Origin: Pseudomonas fluorescens
Lineage (GTDB): Bacteria; Pseudomonadota; Gammaproteobacteria; Pseudomonadales; Pseudomonadaceae
Length of the DNA stretch: 64,000 nucleotides
Assembly: GCF_003732425.1 (NCBI RefSeq)
Contig: NZ_MOBX01000014.1
Span: forward strand, 672,816-736,815
Direction of reading: 5' to 3'
Position 1 is the first letter of the stretch, and each line of letters opens with the position of its first letter. This document shows, piece after piece, positions 26,817-34,450 of the stretch. The position numbers and the translations under genes are program-made. Below the pieces are notes generated by a model. It saw only the letters and a program-made list of their open reading frames with translations, ran no database searches and was not told where the DNA came from.

Positions 26817-26898
26817 AGGTAGTAAGTGGCTATTACCCACCCGGGCAGATTAGGTCTACCTTGAACACTCCCAGGCAATTCCCAGAGGAGTCCACCCC

Positions 26899-27480
26899 AT
26901 GGCCGCGAAAAAGATCCTGATGCTGGTCGGCGATTACGTCGAAGATTATGAAGTGATGGTGCCGTTCCAGGCCCTGCAAATGGTCGGTCATACCGTCCAC
27001 GCCGTGTGCCCGGACAAGGCTGCCGGTCAGACCGTGCGCACCGCGATCCATGATTTCGAAGGCGACCAGACTTACAGCGAAAAGCCCGGTCACCTGTTCG
27101 CGCTCAACTTCGATTTCGCCAAGGCCAGCGAGGCCGATTACGACGCGCTGCTGATCCCCGGCGGTCGTGCGCCGGAATACCTGCGTCTCAACGAAAAAGT
27201 CCTCGACCTGGTGCGTGCCTTCGACAAGGCCGGCAAGCCGATTGCAGCGGTCTGCCACGGTGCGCAATTGCTCGCAGCGGCGGGCGTGCTTGAAGGTCGC
27301 GAGTGCAGCGCCTATCCGGCGTGCGCGCCAGAAGTGCGACTGGCGGGCGGTACGTACATCGACATTGCGGTGACGGACGGCCACGTTCAAGGCAATCTGG
27401 CCACTGCCCCGGCCTGGCCGGCGCATCCGAACTGGCTGGCCGGTTTCCTCGGCTTGCTCGGTACTAAAATCACCCTGTAA
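26899..27480 (+). CDS. DJ-1/PfpI-family protein (class I glutamine amidotransferase-like fold)
   Basis: A 193-residue member of the DJ-1/PfpI superfamily, a group with protease, deglycase-like or chaperone-like roles. The conserved nucleophile-elbow cysteine is Cys119 in AVCHGAQ, next to His120; an acidic residue in GDYVEDYE (about residues 11-18) is the usual partner. The Leu/Gly-rich DALLIPGGRAPEYL strand and a C-terminal LAGFLGLLG are present. AGAGGAG precedes the ATG. A small RHH gene follows after 13 bases on the same strand. Confidence 0.85.
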   Translation: MAAKKILMLVGDYVEDYEVMVPFQALQMVGHTVHAVCPDKAAGQTVRTAIHDFEGDQTYSEKPGHLFALNFDFAKASEADYDALLIPGGRAPEYLRLNEKVLDLVRAFDKAGKPIAAVCHGAQLLAAAGVLEGRECSAYPACAPEVRLAGGTYIDIAVTDGHVQGNLATAPAWPAHPNWLAGFLGLLGTKITL

Positions 27481-27493
27481 CGAGGATCCGCCG

Positions 27494-27799
27494 ATGTGCG
27501 AGCTCTACGTCAAGGCTGACCCGATTCTCTATGAATCACGCTCACGCTCGTTGCGCATCTGCGGCGTGGTGACGACGCTGCGCCTGGAAAATCAGTTCTG
27601 GGACATCCTCAGCGAAATCGCCGAGGTCGACGGCATGACCACCAACCAACTGATCGCCAAGCTGTATGAAGAGGTGATGGATTATCGCGGCGAAGTGGTG
27701 AATTTTGCCTCGTTCCTGCGGGTGAGTTGTACGCGCTATCTGAGTCAGCGGCGGGTGAGTGCGCCGGAGTTGTCGGTGGTCCGGGCGGTGGTGAAATAG
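27494..27799 (+). CDS. Ribbon-helix-helix domain protein (RHH_4-like)
   Basis: A 101-residue protein in which residues about 22-70 match a ribbon-helix-helix fold: a beta-strand (LRICGVVTTLRLE), then two helices (FWDILSEIAEVDGMTTNQLIAKLYEEVM). Proteins of this type bind DNA as dimers. It has a short N-terminal MCELYVKADP extension. It follows the DJ-1 gene by 13 bases, so both may be co-expressed; targets unknown. Confidence 0.8.
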   Translation: MCELYVKADPILYESRSRSLRICGVVTTLRLENQFWDILSEIAEVDGMTTNQLIAKLYEEVMDYRGEVVNFASFLRVSCTRYLSQRRVSAPELSVVRAVVK

Positions 27800-27817
27800 C
27801 CAGCACCGGGTTGCCTC

Positions 27818-27902
27818 ATTCGCGAGCAGGCTCGCTCCCACTTTCGACCGCGTTCTCCAACTGGAATGCGCTCAAATGTGGAAGCGAGCCTGCTCGCGAA
27901 GG
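27818..27902. repeat. REP/BIME palindrome, type B
   Basis: Inverted arms TTCGCGAGCAGGCTCGCTCCCA and TGTGGAAGCGAGCCTGCTCGCGAA with a GACCGCGTTCTCCAACTGGAATGCG-type spacer. The outer GCCTC / GGGGCC ends do not pair well. Confidence 0.85.
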
Positions 27903-27982
27903 GGCCGGAACAGGCGACAGATAATCAGGACTGGTCTTTACTCATTGGCGCCAAACCTTTCAATTGCCAAGGAGAAACACGC

Positions 27983-28327
27983 ATGTCCGGATGGTACGAA
28001 ATCAGTAAAAGCAGCAACGGCCAGTTCAGGTTCGTGCTGAAAGCGGCGAATGCCGAAACGATTCTGACCAGCGAGCTGTATACCACTCGCGCCGCGGCCG
28101 ACGGCGGCATCGCCTCGGTGCAAACCAACAGCCCGCTGGATGAGCGCTACGAGAAGAAGTCGACGAAGGACGGCCATCCGTACTTCAACCTGAAAGCGGC
28201 CAACCACCAGATCATCGGCAGCAGCGAATCGTATTCCTCGGATGCGGCGCGCGATAAGGGTATTGCCAGTGTGAAGGCGAACGGTCCGAGCAAAGTGATC
28301 AAGGACAAGACCTTGCCTGTCCTCTGA
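27983..28327 (+). CDS. YegP-like DUF1508 protein
   Basis: A 114-residue cytoplasmic protein made of two DUF1508 repeats (residues about 2-50 and 54-102), each of the form Y-x-I-x-K-S-x-x-G-Q-x-x-F-x-L-K-A-A-N-x-x-x-I. The repeats show as RFVLKAANAETILTSELYTT and YFNLKAANHQIIGSSESYSS. AAGGAG precedes the chosen ATG by 7 bases. Function is unknown; E. coli YegP belongs to the same family. Confidence 0.88.
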   Translation: MSGWYEISKSSNGQFRFVLKAANAETILTSELYTTRAAADGGIASVQTNSPLDERYEKKSTKDGHPYFNLKAANHQIIGSSESYSSDAARDKGIASVKANGPSKVIKDKTLPVL

Positions 28328-28356
28328 CCTCACTTTCAAATCCATTACAAATCCCC

Positions 28357-28446
28357 TGTGGGAGCGAGCCTGCTCGCGAAAGCGGTGTATCAGTCAATAT
28401 CATCATCGACTGATCCACCGTCTTCGCGAGCAGGCTCGCTCCCACA
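28357..28446. repeat. REP/BIME palindrome, type B
   Basis: Near-perfect arms TGTGGGAGCGAGCCTGCTCGCGAA and complement, plus inner pairing CAGTCAATATC / GACTG; lies between the YegP-like gene and the truncated dapA-like gene. Confidence 0.9.
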
Positions 28447-28471
28447 TTAAATTTGCTTTGTGCCAGGGAGA

Positions 28472-28966
28472 TCAGCGCAGGGTTTTCAGGATTGCTTGCA
28501 GCTGAGTCTGACCCGCCTCACTCAACGGAAATACCGGCAAGCGCGGATCGCCCACCTCCAGCCCGGTCTGACGCAATCCGGCCTTGATCGTCGCCGGCAA
28601 GCCACCCTTCAAGATGAAATCCAGCAGCGGTAATTGGCGGTAGAACAAATCCCGCGCCCGATCCAGATCCCCAGCCATAGCCGCGTCATAGAGATCCAGG
28701 TTCAACTGCGGGATCAAGTTCGGCGCCGCCGTGCACCAGCCTTTCGCCCCGGCCGCAAACGCTTCCAGCGCCAGCGGGTTGCAGCCGTTGTAGAACGGCA
28801 CCTGACCTTGGCCAAGCAATTGCAGTTTGTGCATGCGCTGAATATCGCCGGTGCTCTCCTTGACCATGGTCACGTTTTCCACGGCATTGACGATGCGCAG
28901 AATCAAATCTACGGACATGTCAGTGCCGCTGGTGGTGGTGCACAGCAGCGAAGAATGAACCTTGAA
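28472..28966 (-). pseudogene. Remnant of a DapA-family (dihydrodipicolinate synthase-like) aldolase, N-terminal half missing
   Basis: An open reading frame on the reverse strand encodes the C-terminal half only. It reads SSLLCTTTSGTDM, then MVKESTGD with the Schiff-base lysine, and continues through AAPNLIPQL to a normal C-terminus. The family is about 290-300 residues; here only about 163 remain, and the segment with the catalytic Tyr and the GTTGE motif is absent. In frame, the coding sequence runs upstream to about 28965, where it meets the arm of a type A REP (28967 on). Internal ATG 28918 could start a 148-residue fragment, but it would lack most of the barrel. A deletion joined to a REP is the simplest explanation. 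Confidence 0.75.
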
Positions 28967-29053
28967 ATCAAAAGATCGCAGCCTTCGGCAGCTCCTACAG
29001 GGGAACGCATTCCAACTGTAGGAGCTGCCGAAGGCTGCGATCTTTTGATCTTG
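28967..29053. repeat. REP/BIME palindrome, type A
   Basis: Arms TCAAAAGATCGCAGCCTTCGGC and complement with GGGAACGCATTCC between. It abuts the broken end of the dapA-like remnant and the stop codon of the DUF4917 gene. Confidence 0.9.
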
Positions 29054-29055
29054 CT

Positions 29056-30075
29056 TTAAATCTCGACGGGGACCGATAACTTCGGATTGCCCAACGCATG
29101 TGTTTTCGCATCAAAAAACCGCAACTCAACACCTGTGCCCTCGAACACCTTCGCGTAATGCCGCTTCTGATGCTGAATGAACGCCGCACTGCGCGGATAA
29201 ATCGAGATCGCCACCGTCGCAGGCTTGGCCAGGCGCAGCGCCCGCACGATGTGCGAATCCTGTTCGCCCAAGGCGTGGCCAAAGATGCACAGATCGCCAC
29301 CATGCCCCAACAACTGCTGATAACAGAACGACAGATAATCCGAGCTGCGGATGGTCTTGAGTTTGTCCGCACTCGGCCCTTCGGTGACGAACAGCGGCAC
29401 GTCATCCAGCGTCTTGATCGTATTGTTGATCGCGAAACTGCCGAGCAGCGTGCCTTCGGTTGAGGTCAGTTTGCGTGCGGTGCCGTCCTGATTGCGCACC
29501 AGATGCAGGCCACCGTGCAGGTACAACAAGCGCGGTTTGTCGGTGGCACTTTCGGCCAGATCGAAGCGGGCATTCGCGCCGTTGAACAGATCGTCGATGG
29601 CTTCGCTGTTGTGCTGCAGCGCCCAGTAGTTGAGCAAGTCGTAATTGGTGGTGAACACCGTGCGATAGCGCGCCAGTTCTTCATTCAGCGTCGCCAGCGT
29701 CGAGGCTTTCACCAAGCGCCACGGAATGTGCACGGCGTGCACGGTGTTGATCAGCGCTTCCTTGATCGCGTAGTAGCGGTTGCGCGGCGCCGCCGAGCTG
29801 ACAGCCAGTGCCTTGTTGACCCGGCTGGTGGTTTTCAGCGCGCCGAGGACCTGCTCGAAGCTGCGCGTTTGCATGGCGTCGAACACCGCCAGTTCCGACG
29901 GGCTCAGCGGTTTTTCTTCAACAGTACGGGCGTTTTCGAACAGCGAGTCATAGCCGAAGTCGTCCCACACCGCACGACTGGCGCCATTGCCCACCAGCAG
30001 GCCGTTGAAGTCGCTGGCGGCGCGCAAGGCGTTCCAGTCTTCGAGGGTGGCGTCGACATCCAGAAAATCGGTCAT
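29056..30075 (-). CDS. DUF4917 / SIR2-like protein
   Basis: A 339-residue cytoplasmic protein that resembles the SIR2 fold. It shows a GNGAS loop (Gly29-Ser33) like the NAD-binding GxGxS, a TTNYD motif (residues 142-146) at the strand end typical of SIR2-like NAD-processing proteins, and LYLHGG with His187 in the place of the catalytic histidine. SIR2-like proteins include deacylases and NAD-hydrolysing anti-phage enzymes; activity here is inference. It stands alone between a REP and a divergent alcohol-dehydrogenase gene, with no visible defence partner. Confidence 0.7.
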   Translation of the reverse strand: MTDFLDVDATLEDWNALRAASDFNGLLVGNGASRAVWDDFGYDSLFENARTVEEKPLSPSELAVFDAMQTRSFEQVLGALKTTSRVNKALAVSSAAPRNRYYAIKEALINTVHAVHIPWRLVKASTLATLNEELARYRTVFTTNYDLLNYWALQHNSEAIDDLFNGANARFDLAESATDKPRLLYLHGGLHLVRNQDGTARKLTSTEGTLLGSFAINNTIKTLDDVPLFVTEGPSADKLKTIRSSDYLSFCYQQLLGHGGDLCIFGHALGEQDSHIVRALRLAKPATVAISIYPRSAAFIQHQKRHYAKVFEGTGVELRFFDAKTHALGNPKLSVPVEI

Positions 30076-30230
30076 TGCGCAGGTGTCTCAAAACAAAGGG
30101 GCTGATGGGCGGCGACTTTATCACGAGCGGGCATTGAGCCAGATCAACATCGGTGGTGACCGATCGGTCGATGCTGTGCCTGTCCGCCGGTTCGCGGCAA
30201 TCGATTCGGTCCCTGTCAGGAGATGCACGT

Positions 30231-31379
30231 ATGACCAGCAGCTTTTTTATTCCGGCGGTAAACATCATGGGCAGCGGCTGTCTCGACGAAGCCATGGTCG
30301 CGATCCGCAACTACGGTTTTCGCAAGGCGCTGATCGTCACCGACGCCGGCCTGGCCAAGGCTGGCGTGGCCACCATGGTCGCCGAGAAACTGGCGATGCA
30401 GGACATCGATTCGGTGATCTTCGACGGCGCCAAACCCAACCCGAGTATCGCTAACGTCGAATCGGGTCTGGGCCTGCTCAAGGAAAGTCGCTGCGATTTC
30501 GTCGTGTCGCTGGGCGGTGGTTCGCCGCACGACTGCGCCAAAGGCATCGCCCTGTGCGCGACCAACGGTGGGCAGATTCGCGATTACGAAGGTGTCGATC
30601 AATCGAGCAAGCCGCAACTGCCGCTGATTGCCATCAACACCACCGCCGGCACTGCCAGCGAGATGACCCGCTTCTGCATCATCACCGACGAATCGCGTCA
30701 CGTAAAAATGGCCATCGTCGACCGCAACGTCACGCCGCTATTGTCGGTCAACGACCCGGCACTCATGGTCGCCATGCCGAAAAGCCTGACCGCCGCCACC
30801 GGCATGGATGCGCTGACCCACGCCATCGAAGCCTACGTCTCGACTGCCGCCAACCCGATCACCGATGCCTGCGCGCTGAAAGCCATGACCTTGATCAGCA
30901 ACAACCTGCGTCTGGTCGTGCGCGATGGCGGTGATCTCGCCGCGCGGGAAAACATGGCGTACGCGCAGTTCCTTGCCGGCATGGCGTTCAACAATGCCTC
31001 ACTCGGGTATGTGCATGCGATGGCGCATCAATTAGGCGGTTTCTACGACTTGCCCCATGGCGTCTGTAACGCCGTGCTGTTGCCCCATGTGCAGACGTTC
31101 AACGCGCTGGTTTGTGCCGAGCGGTTGACCGATGTCGCGCATGCAATGGGCGCTGACATTCGTGGTTGCAGCGCGGAAGAGGGCGCTCAGGCCGCGATCA
31201 GCGCAATCCGTTGTCTGGCCAAAGACGTTGACATTCCCGCGGGTTTGCGTGAACTCGGCGCCAAGCTCAGCGACATCCCGTTACTCGCCAGCAATGCCAT
31301 GAAGGACGCCTGCGGGTTGACCAATCCTCGGGCGGCGGATCAGCGCCAGATCGAGGAGATCTTCCGCAACGCGTTCTAA
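30231..31379 (+). CDS. Iron-containing alcohol dehydrogenase (group III)
   Basis: A 382-residue NAD-dependent, Fe2+-binding alcohol dehydrogenase. The start at 30231 follows AGGAG 6 bases upstream. It shows the nucleotide-binding region VVSLGGGSPHDCAKGIA (about residues 88-104), the TTAGTASEMTRF motif, and metal ligands in GMDALTHAIEAYVS and HQLGGFYDLPHGVCNA. Length and sequence fit the YiaY/ethanol-dehydrogenase-like subgroup. The substrate (a primary alcohol or aldehyde) cannot be fixed. Divergent from the DUF4917 gene. Confidence 0.92.
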   Translation: MTSSFFIPAVNIMGSGCLDEAMVAIRNYGFRKALIVTDAGLAKAGVATMVAEKLAMQDIDSVIFDGAKPNPSIANVESGLGLLKESRCDFVVSLGGGSPHDCAKGIALCATNGGQIRDYEGVDQSSKPQLPLIAINTTAGTASEMTRFCIITDESRHVKMAIVDRNVTPLLSVNDPALMVAMPKSLTAATGMDALTHAIEAYVSTAANPITDACALKAMTLISNNLRLVVRDGGDLAARENMAYAQFLAGMAFNNASLGYVHAMAHQLGGFYDLPHGVCNAVLLPHVQTFNALVCAERLTDVAHAMGADIRGCSAEEGAQAAISAIRCLAKDVDIPAGLRELGAKLSDIPLLASNAMKDACGLTNPRAADQRQIEEIFRNAF

Positions 31380-31414
31380 CCGTCGTGAGGGGATAGTGCG
31401 CGCCGCCTGAGCCT

Positions 31415-31600
31415 CTACCCTGCCTTGGGTGGGAGTCGACGGGTATGGACAATACGCAAAATCTGCAACCGGCTTTGGCGGACGCGATAGGGAATCAAAC
31501 AGGGGCGATCAGAAGCCCCCCACCCTTGAGTGCCTGGAAGGCGACCTTCGCGACCTGAGATGATCAACGTAGGCGAAAATTGCCTGAGATGGACTGCTCG
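31415..31600 (-). pseudogene. Decayed RelE/ParE-type toxin remnant
   Basis: The reverse strand has an open frame ending at the TAG at 31415-31417 that reads GREGRLPGTQ, then LIPYRVR, LQILRIVHT and RRLPPKAG. The LPGT ... YRV ... LQILR-x-x-H-T-R spacing is that of RelE/ParE toxin C-termini. No ATG or usable upstream start is seen, and the N-terminal part does not match. A short upstream palindromic segment GTGTAATACGTGACACTACA (31610-31629) could be left from the operator; no antitoxin gene is visible. So this looks like a broken toxin gene, moderate confidence. Confidence 0.5.
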
Positions 31601-31762
31601 GTTTAGTGACGTGTAATACGTGACACTACAGCGTGATACAGAGAGGGGCGAGTTCGCCTTTAGAGTAAAGCGAAAGATGTATTAATGGGTTGATGATTCG
31701 GTTGAAAGGGCCGATACAGCAGGGGATAGTGCGCGGCTGAAAACGTGATCAAGGAGTGGCAA

Positions 31763-32497
31763 GTGACAGTGAAGTCTGGCTGGGTCGGGTGTGCGGTATT
31801 GTGCGGATGGTTGCTGACGGGGCAGGTATTTGCCGATTGCACACCGCCGGCAGTGTCGGGGGATCAGGATTTTTCGGTTTGCAAGGATTGGCCGGCCTAT
31901 CCGGGGCAGACCATCGGCGCCACCGCCAGGTTCGAGCGCGCTTCCGATTATGTCGAGGGGAACTCGCACGGCTTTTACGATGTTGATTTGTCTGTATGGC
32001 AGGAAGGACGATCAGTTCCTGTCGCCACTTATCATCAAGCCGCTGCTTTCGAAACTGACGGCGTAGCCTTGGTGGAACTGGCGCTCGATACTGCACGCTA
32101 CAAAGTGGCTGCCGATTTCCGGGCCTTCGGTGTGCGTGCCCGTGTCACTAATGCATCCCGTCTCAATCCTTTGGAAGAGGTGCAGCTCTCGCTCTACGTG
32201 AGAGAGGGAGCAACGTTGCGTCCAGTCCTGAGCCAGTTGCTGGTCTCCCAATACAGCGGCGAGTGGAATGATATTTGCGAAGGTGAACGCAGCGAAATTA
32301 CCAGAACGGTGGAAGTCGCCAAAACAAGCTCCCATGGTTACGCTGACCTGATCGTCAAGACTCAGCAAACCGGCACAAGCAGCGTGGGTGACGCAGAGGC
32401 TTGTGAAGATAAAATCACCCATTACCCAGCCGTTCTCACAACATTGCGTTATGACGGAAAGTCTTACGTCTTGCCGCAAGACTTCAAAGGCCTGTAA
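31763..32497 (+). CDS. Unknown secreted protein, tandem paralogue 1
   Basis: A 244-residue protein if it starts at GTG 31763, which has AAGGAG 6 bases upstream; the GTG at 31745 gives a longer leader. A signal peptide (VLCGWLLTGQVFADC) is followed by a mostly beta domain. Four cysteines (about residues 26, 40, and two near the C-terminus in DICEG and EACEDK) may form two disulfides. It shares with the next gene the segments LDTARYKVA-x-x-x-RAFG, LSLYVREG-x-x-LRPVL and a TVE-x-x-SSHG-x-ADLIVKT motif. I recognise no family. Confidence 0.65.
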   Translation: MTVKSGWVGCAVLCGWLLTGQVFADCTPPAVSGDQDFSVCKDWPAYPGQTIGATARFERASDYVEGNSHGFYDVDLSVWQEGRSVPVATYHQAAAFETDGVALVELALDTARYKVAADFRAFGVRARVTNASRLNPLEEVQLSLYVREGATLRPVLSQLLVSQYSGEWNDICEGERSEITRTVEVAKTSSHGYADLIVKTQQTGTSSVGDAEACEDKITHYPAVLTTLRYDGKSYVLPQDFKGL

Positions 32498-32534
32498 ACG
32501 GCCTGCTTAACACAACTCTTATCAAGGAAGAGCA

Positions 32535-33251
32535 ATGCTCACGCCCACCAGACTCCTTATCGCCCTCGGTATTCTGGCCCTCGCTCCTCAAGTTCAGGCC
32601 GCCTGCCAAACCAAAGACTTCGACGGCAAAACCCTGTCGCGCTGTAAAGTCTGGCCGGCCGTGCAGAACCAGGCGATTTCGGTCAAATCCACTTATCTTG
32701 CCGACGCCGGCGGCGATGATGCCGGGGTGTTCGATCTGGATCTGTCGATCGTCAACGCCAGTACTTACAACCCCATCGCCAGTTACCGTAAACCGGGCGC
32801 TTACAACTCCGATGCTGTGCGCTTGGATGATCTGCGTATCGACACCGCCCGTTATCGACTGGCGCCGCAGGTTCGGGCTTTTGGTCTGCGTTCAATGTTC
32901 GCGCACAGTTCCCACGCCATGCCCTACGAGAAAACCGATCTGGCGCTGTACGTGCGCGAAGGCAATGAGTTGCGTCCGGTGCTGGAGGGCCTGGTGGTCG
33001 CCAAGAACAACGGCGAGTTCATCAATGATTGCGAAGGCTATACCAAGACCATTCGCCGAACCGTCGAGATCGGCCCTTCCAGCCATCATGGTCTGGCCGA
33101 TTTGATCGTCACCACCAACGGCAGCAAGATGAAAAATACGCAGTCGGGTAAGGAGTGTCTTTCCAAGACCACCCGCCTGAAGCAAAAACAGATCACCCTG
33201 ACCTACGACGGCCAGCAATACATCGTCCCCGAAGACCTCAGAGGTTACTGA
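32535..33251 (+). CDS. Unknown secreted protein, tandem paralogue 2
   Basis: A 238-residue protein with a clear signal peptide (LLIALGILALAPQVQAA) and four cysteines (residues 24 and 37, then NDCEG and KECLS) at positions matching its upstream neighbour. GGAAGAG precedes the ATG. Shared motifs include DLDLSIVNAS, IDTARYRLAPQVRAFG, LALYVREGNELRPVL and SSHHGLADLIVTT; the C-terminus YIVPEDLRGY corresponds to YVLPQDFKGL of the first copy. The pair looks like an old duplication that diverged. No function can be given. Confidence 0.75.
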   Translation: MLTPTRLLIALGILALAPQVQAACQTKDFDGKTLSRCKVWPAVQNQAISVKSTYLADAGGDDAGVFDLDLSIVNASTYNPIASYRKPGAYNSDAVRLDDLRIDTARYRLAPQVRAFGLRSMFAHSSHAMPYEKTDLALYVREGNELRPVLEGLVVAKNNGEFINDCEGYTKTIRRTVEIGPSSHHGLADLIVTTNGSKMKNTQSGKECLSKTTRLKQKQITLTYDGQQYIVPEDLRGY

Positions 33252-33255
33252 CCCG

Positions 33256-33672
33256 ATGCTCACCGGCCTCAACCACTTGACCCTCGCGGTCAACGATTTG
33301 CGGCGCAGCCTGACGTTCTACCGCGATGTCTTGCAGTTGCGCGTCGAGGCGACGTGGGATGCCGGTGCCTACCTGTCGCTGTCCGGTTTGTGGTTGTGTC
33401 TGTCGCTTGATCCGCTGCGCAAAACCCAAGCCTGTGGCGACTACACCCATTACGCGTTCAGCCTCAATGCGGCAGATTTCTCAACGTTCGTGCAGAAGCT
33501 AAAAGTGGCGAACGTGCAGGAATGGCGTGATAACCGCAGCGAAGGTGCGTCGTTCTACTTTCTCGATCCCGACGGCCATAAACTCGAGGCCCATGTCGGC
33601 GATCTCGCTTCACGGCTGGCGGCGTGTCGGCAAAAACCGTATGCCGGCATGCGTTTTTACGACGAGTCATGA
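33256..33672 (+). CDS. fosA: FosA-type fosfomycin glutathione transferase
   Basis: A 138-residue metalloenzyme of the vicinal-oxygen-chelate family that adds glutathione to fosfomycin using Mn2+ and K+. The metal ligands are His7 (LNHLTLAV), His65 (DYTHYAF) and Glu111 (HKLEAHVG), with the FosA tail LASRLAACRQKPYAGM. It starts 4 bases after the secreted-paralogue gene, likely by chance of packing. Chromosomal fosA genes are common in Pseudomonas. Confidence 0.88.
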   Translation: MLTGLNHLTLAVNDLRRSLTFYRDVLQLRVEATWDAGAYLSLSGLWLCLSLDPLRKTQACGDYTHYAFSLNAADFSTFVQKLKVANVQEWRDNRSEGASFYFLDPDGHKLEAHVGDLASRLAACRQKPYAGMRFYDES

Positions 33673-33732
33673 TCAGACACATTTGTCTGTTATAGACTGG
33701 CGGCCACGTGTTCTGGCGCTTGCAGGTTTTCC

Positions 33733-34371
33733 ATGACTCCATCGTTGCTAATGGCCGTGCTGGCCTCGGGTTTCATTTACGGCATTACGCCCGGGCCGGG
33801 TGTGCTGGCGGTGTTCGGCATCGGTGCAGCCCATGGGCGGCGGGCCGGGGCGGGGTTTCTGTGCGGGCATTTGCTGGGTGATGTGGTCTGGTGCAGCACG
33901 GCGCTGATCGCCATTGTCGGCGCCCGGGAAATCGGCAGTACTGCGTTTGATGTGCTTGGTGTGCTCAGCGGTCTGTACCTGTTCTGGCTCGGCTGGCGCG
34001 CGGTGCGGGCCCGGCGTCGCAATGGCGATGAACCCCAGGGTGCGGCGCGCAAGCCGTTCTGGCACGGCATTCTGTTTGGTTTGACCAATCCCAAAGCCTA
34101 TCCGGTGGCGGTCGCGACATTCACCGCGCTGCTGTCGAGTCGTGCCGAACTGCTCAACTGGTCGATGTTGCCAGCGCTGATTGCCCTGAGTTTTCTCGGC
34201 GGCTTGCTGGCCTACGCAATTCTCATCGGTGTGGTCGGCGCGCAGCGGGTACGCACGCTGTATCAGCGCCACGAACTGTTGATCACGCGGCTGTGCGGTG
34301 TGATGTTTATCGGTTTCGCCATCAACGCGCTGGTGCACGCGCTGCCGGGGCTGATGCCGAACAAGGCTTGA
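33733..34371 (+). CDS. LysE/RhtB-family amino-acid exporter
   Basis: A 212-residue inner-membrane protein of about six transmembrane helices. The family signature GITPGPGVLAVFGIG-x-x-x-GRRAG occurs at residues about 18-38, and GLTNPKAYPVAVATFTAL follows in the middle. It exports an amino acid or derivative; the substrate is not assignable. It begins 60 bases after fosA on the same strand. Confidence 0.88.
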   Translation: MTPSLLMAVLASGFIYGITPGPGVLAVFGIGAAHGRRAGAGFLCGHLLGDVVWCSTALIAIVGAREIGSTAFDVLGVLSGLYLFWLGWRAVRARRRNGDEPQGAARKPFWHGILFGLTNPKAYPVAVATFTALLSSRAELLNWSMLPALIALSFLGGLLAYAILIGVVGAQRVRTLYQRHELLITRLCGVMFIGFAINALVHALPGLMPNKA

Positions 34372-34450
34372 ACGTGAGTGCAGGGAGGCGCAATCACGAG
34401 GTCAGGGATGGTTGATCAGTGCTGCATTACCCGGACACCCACGCTGAACC

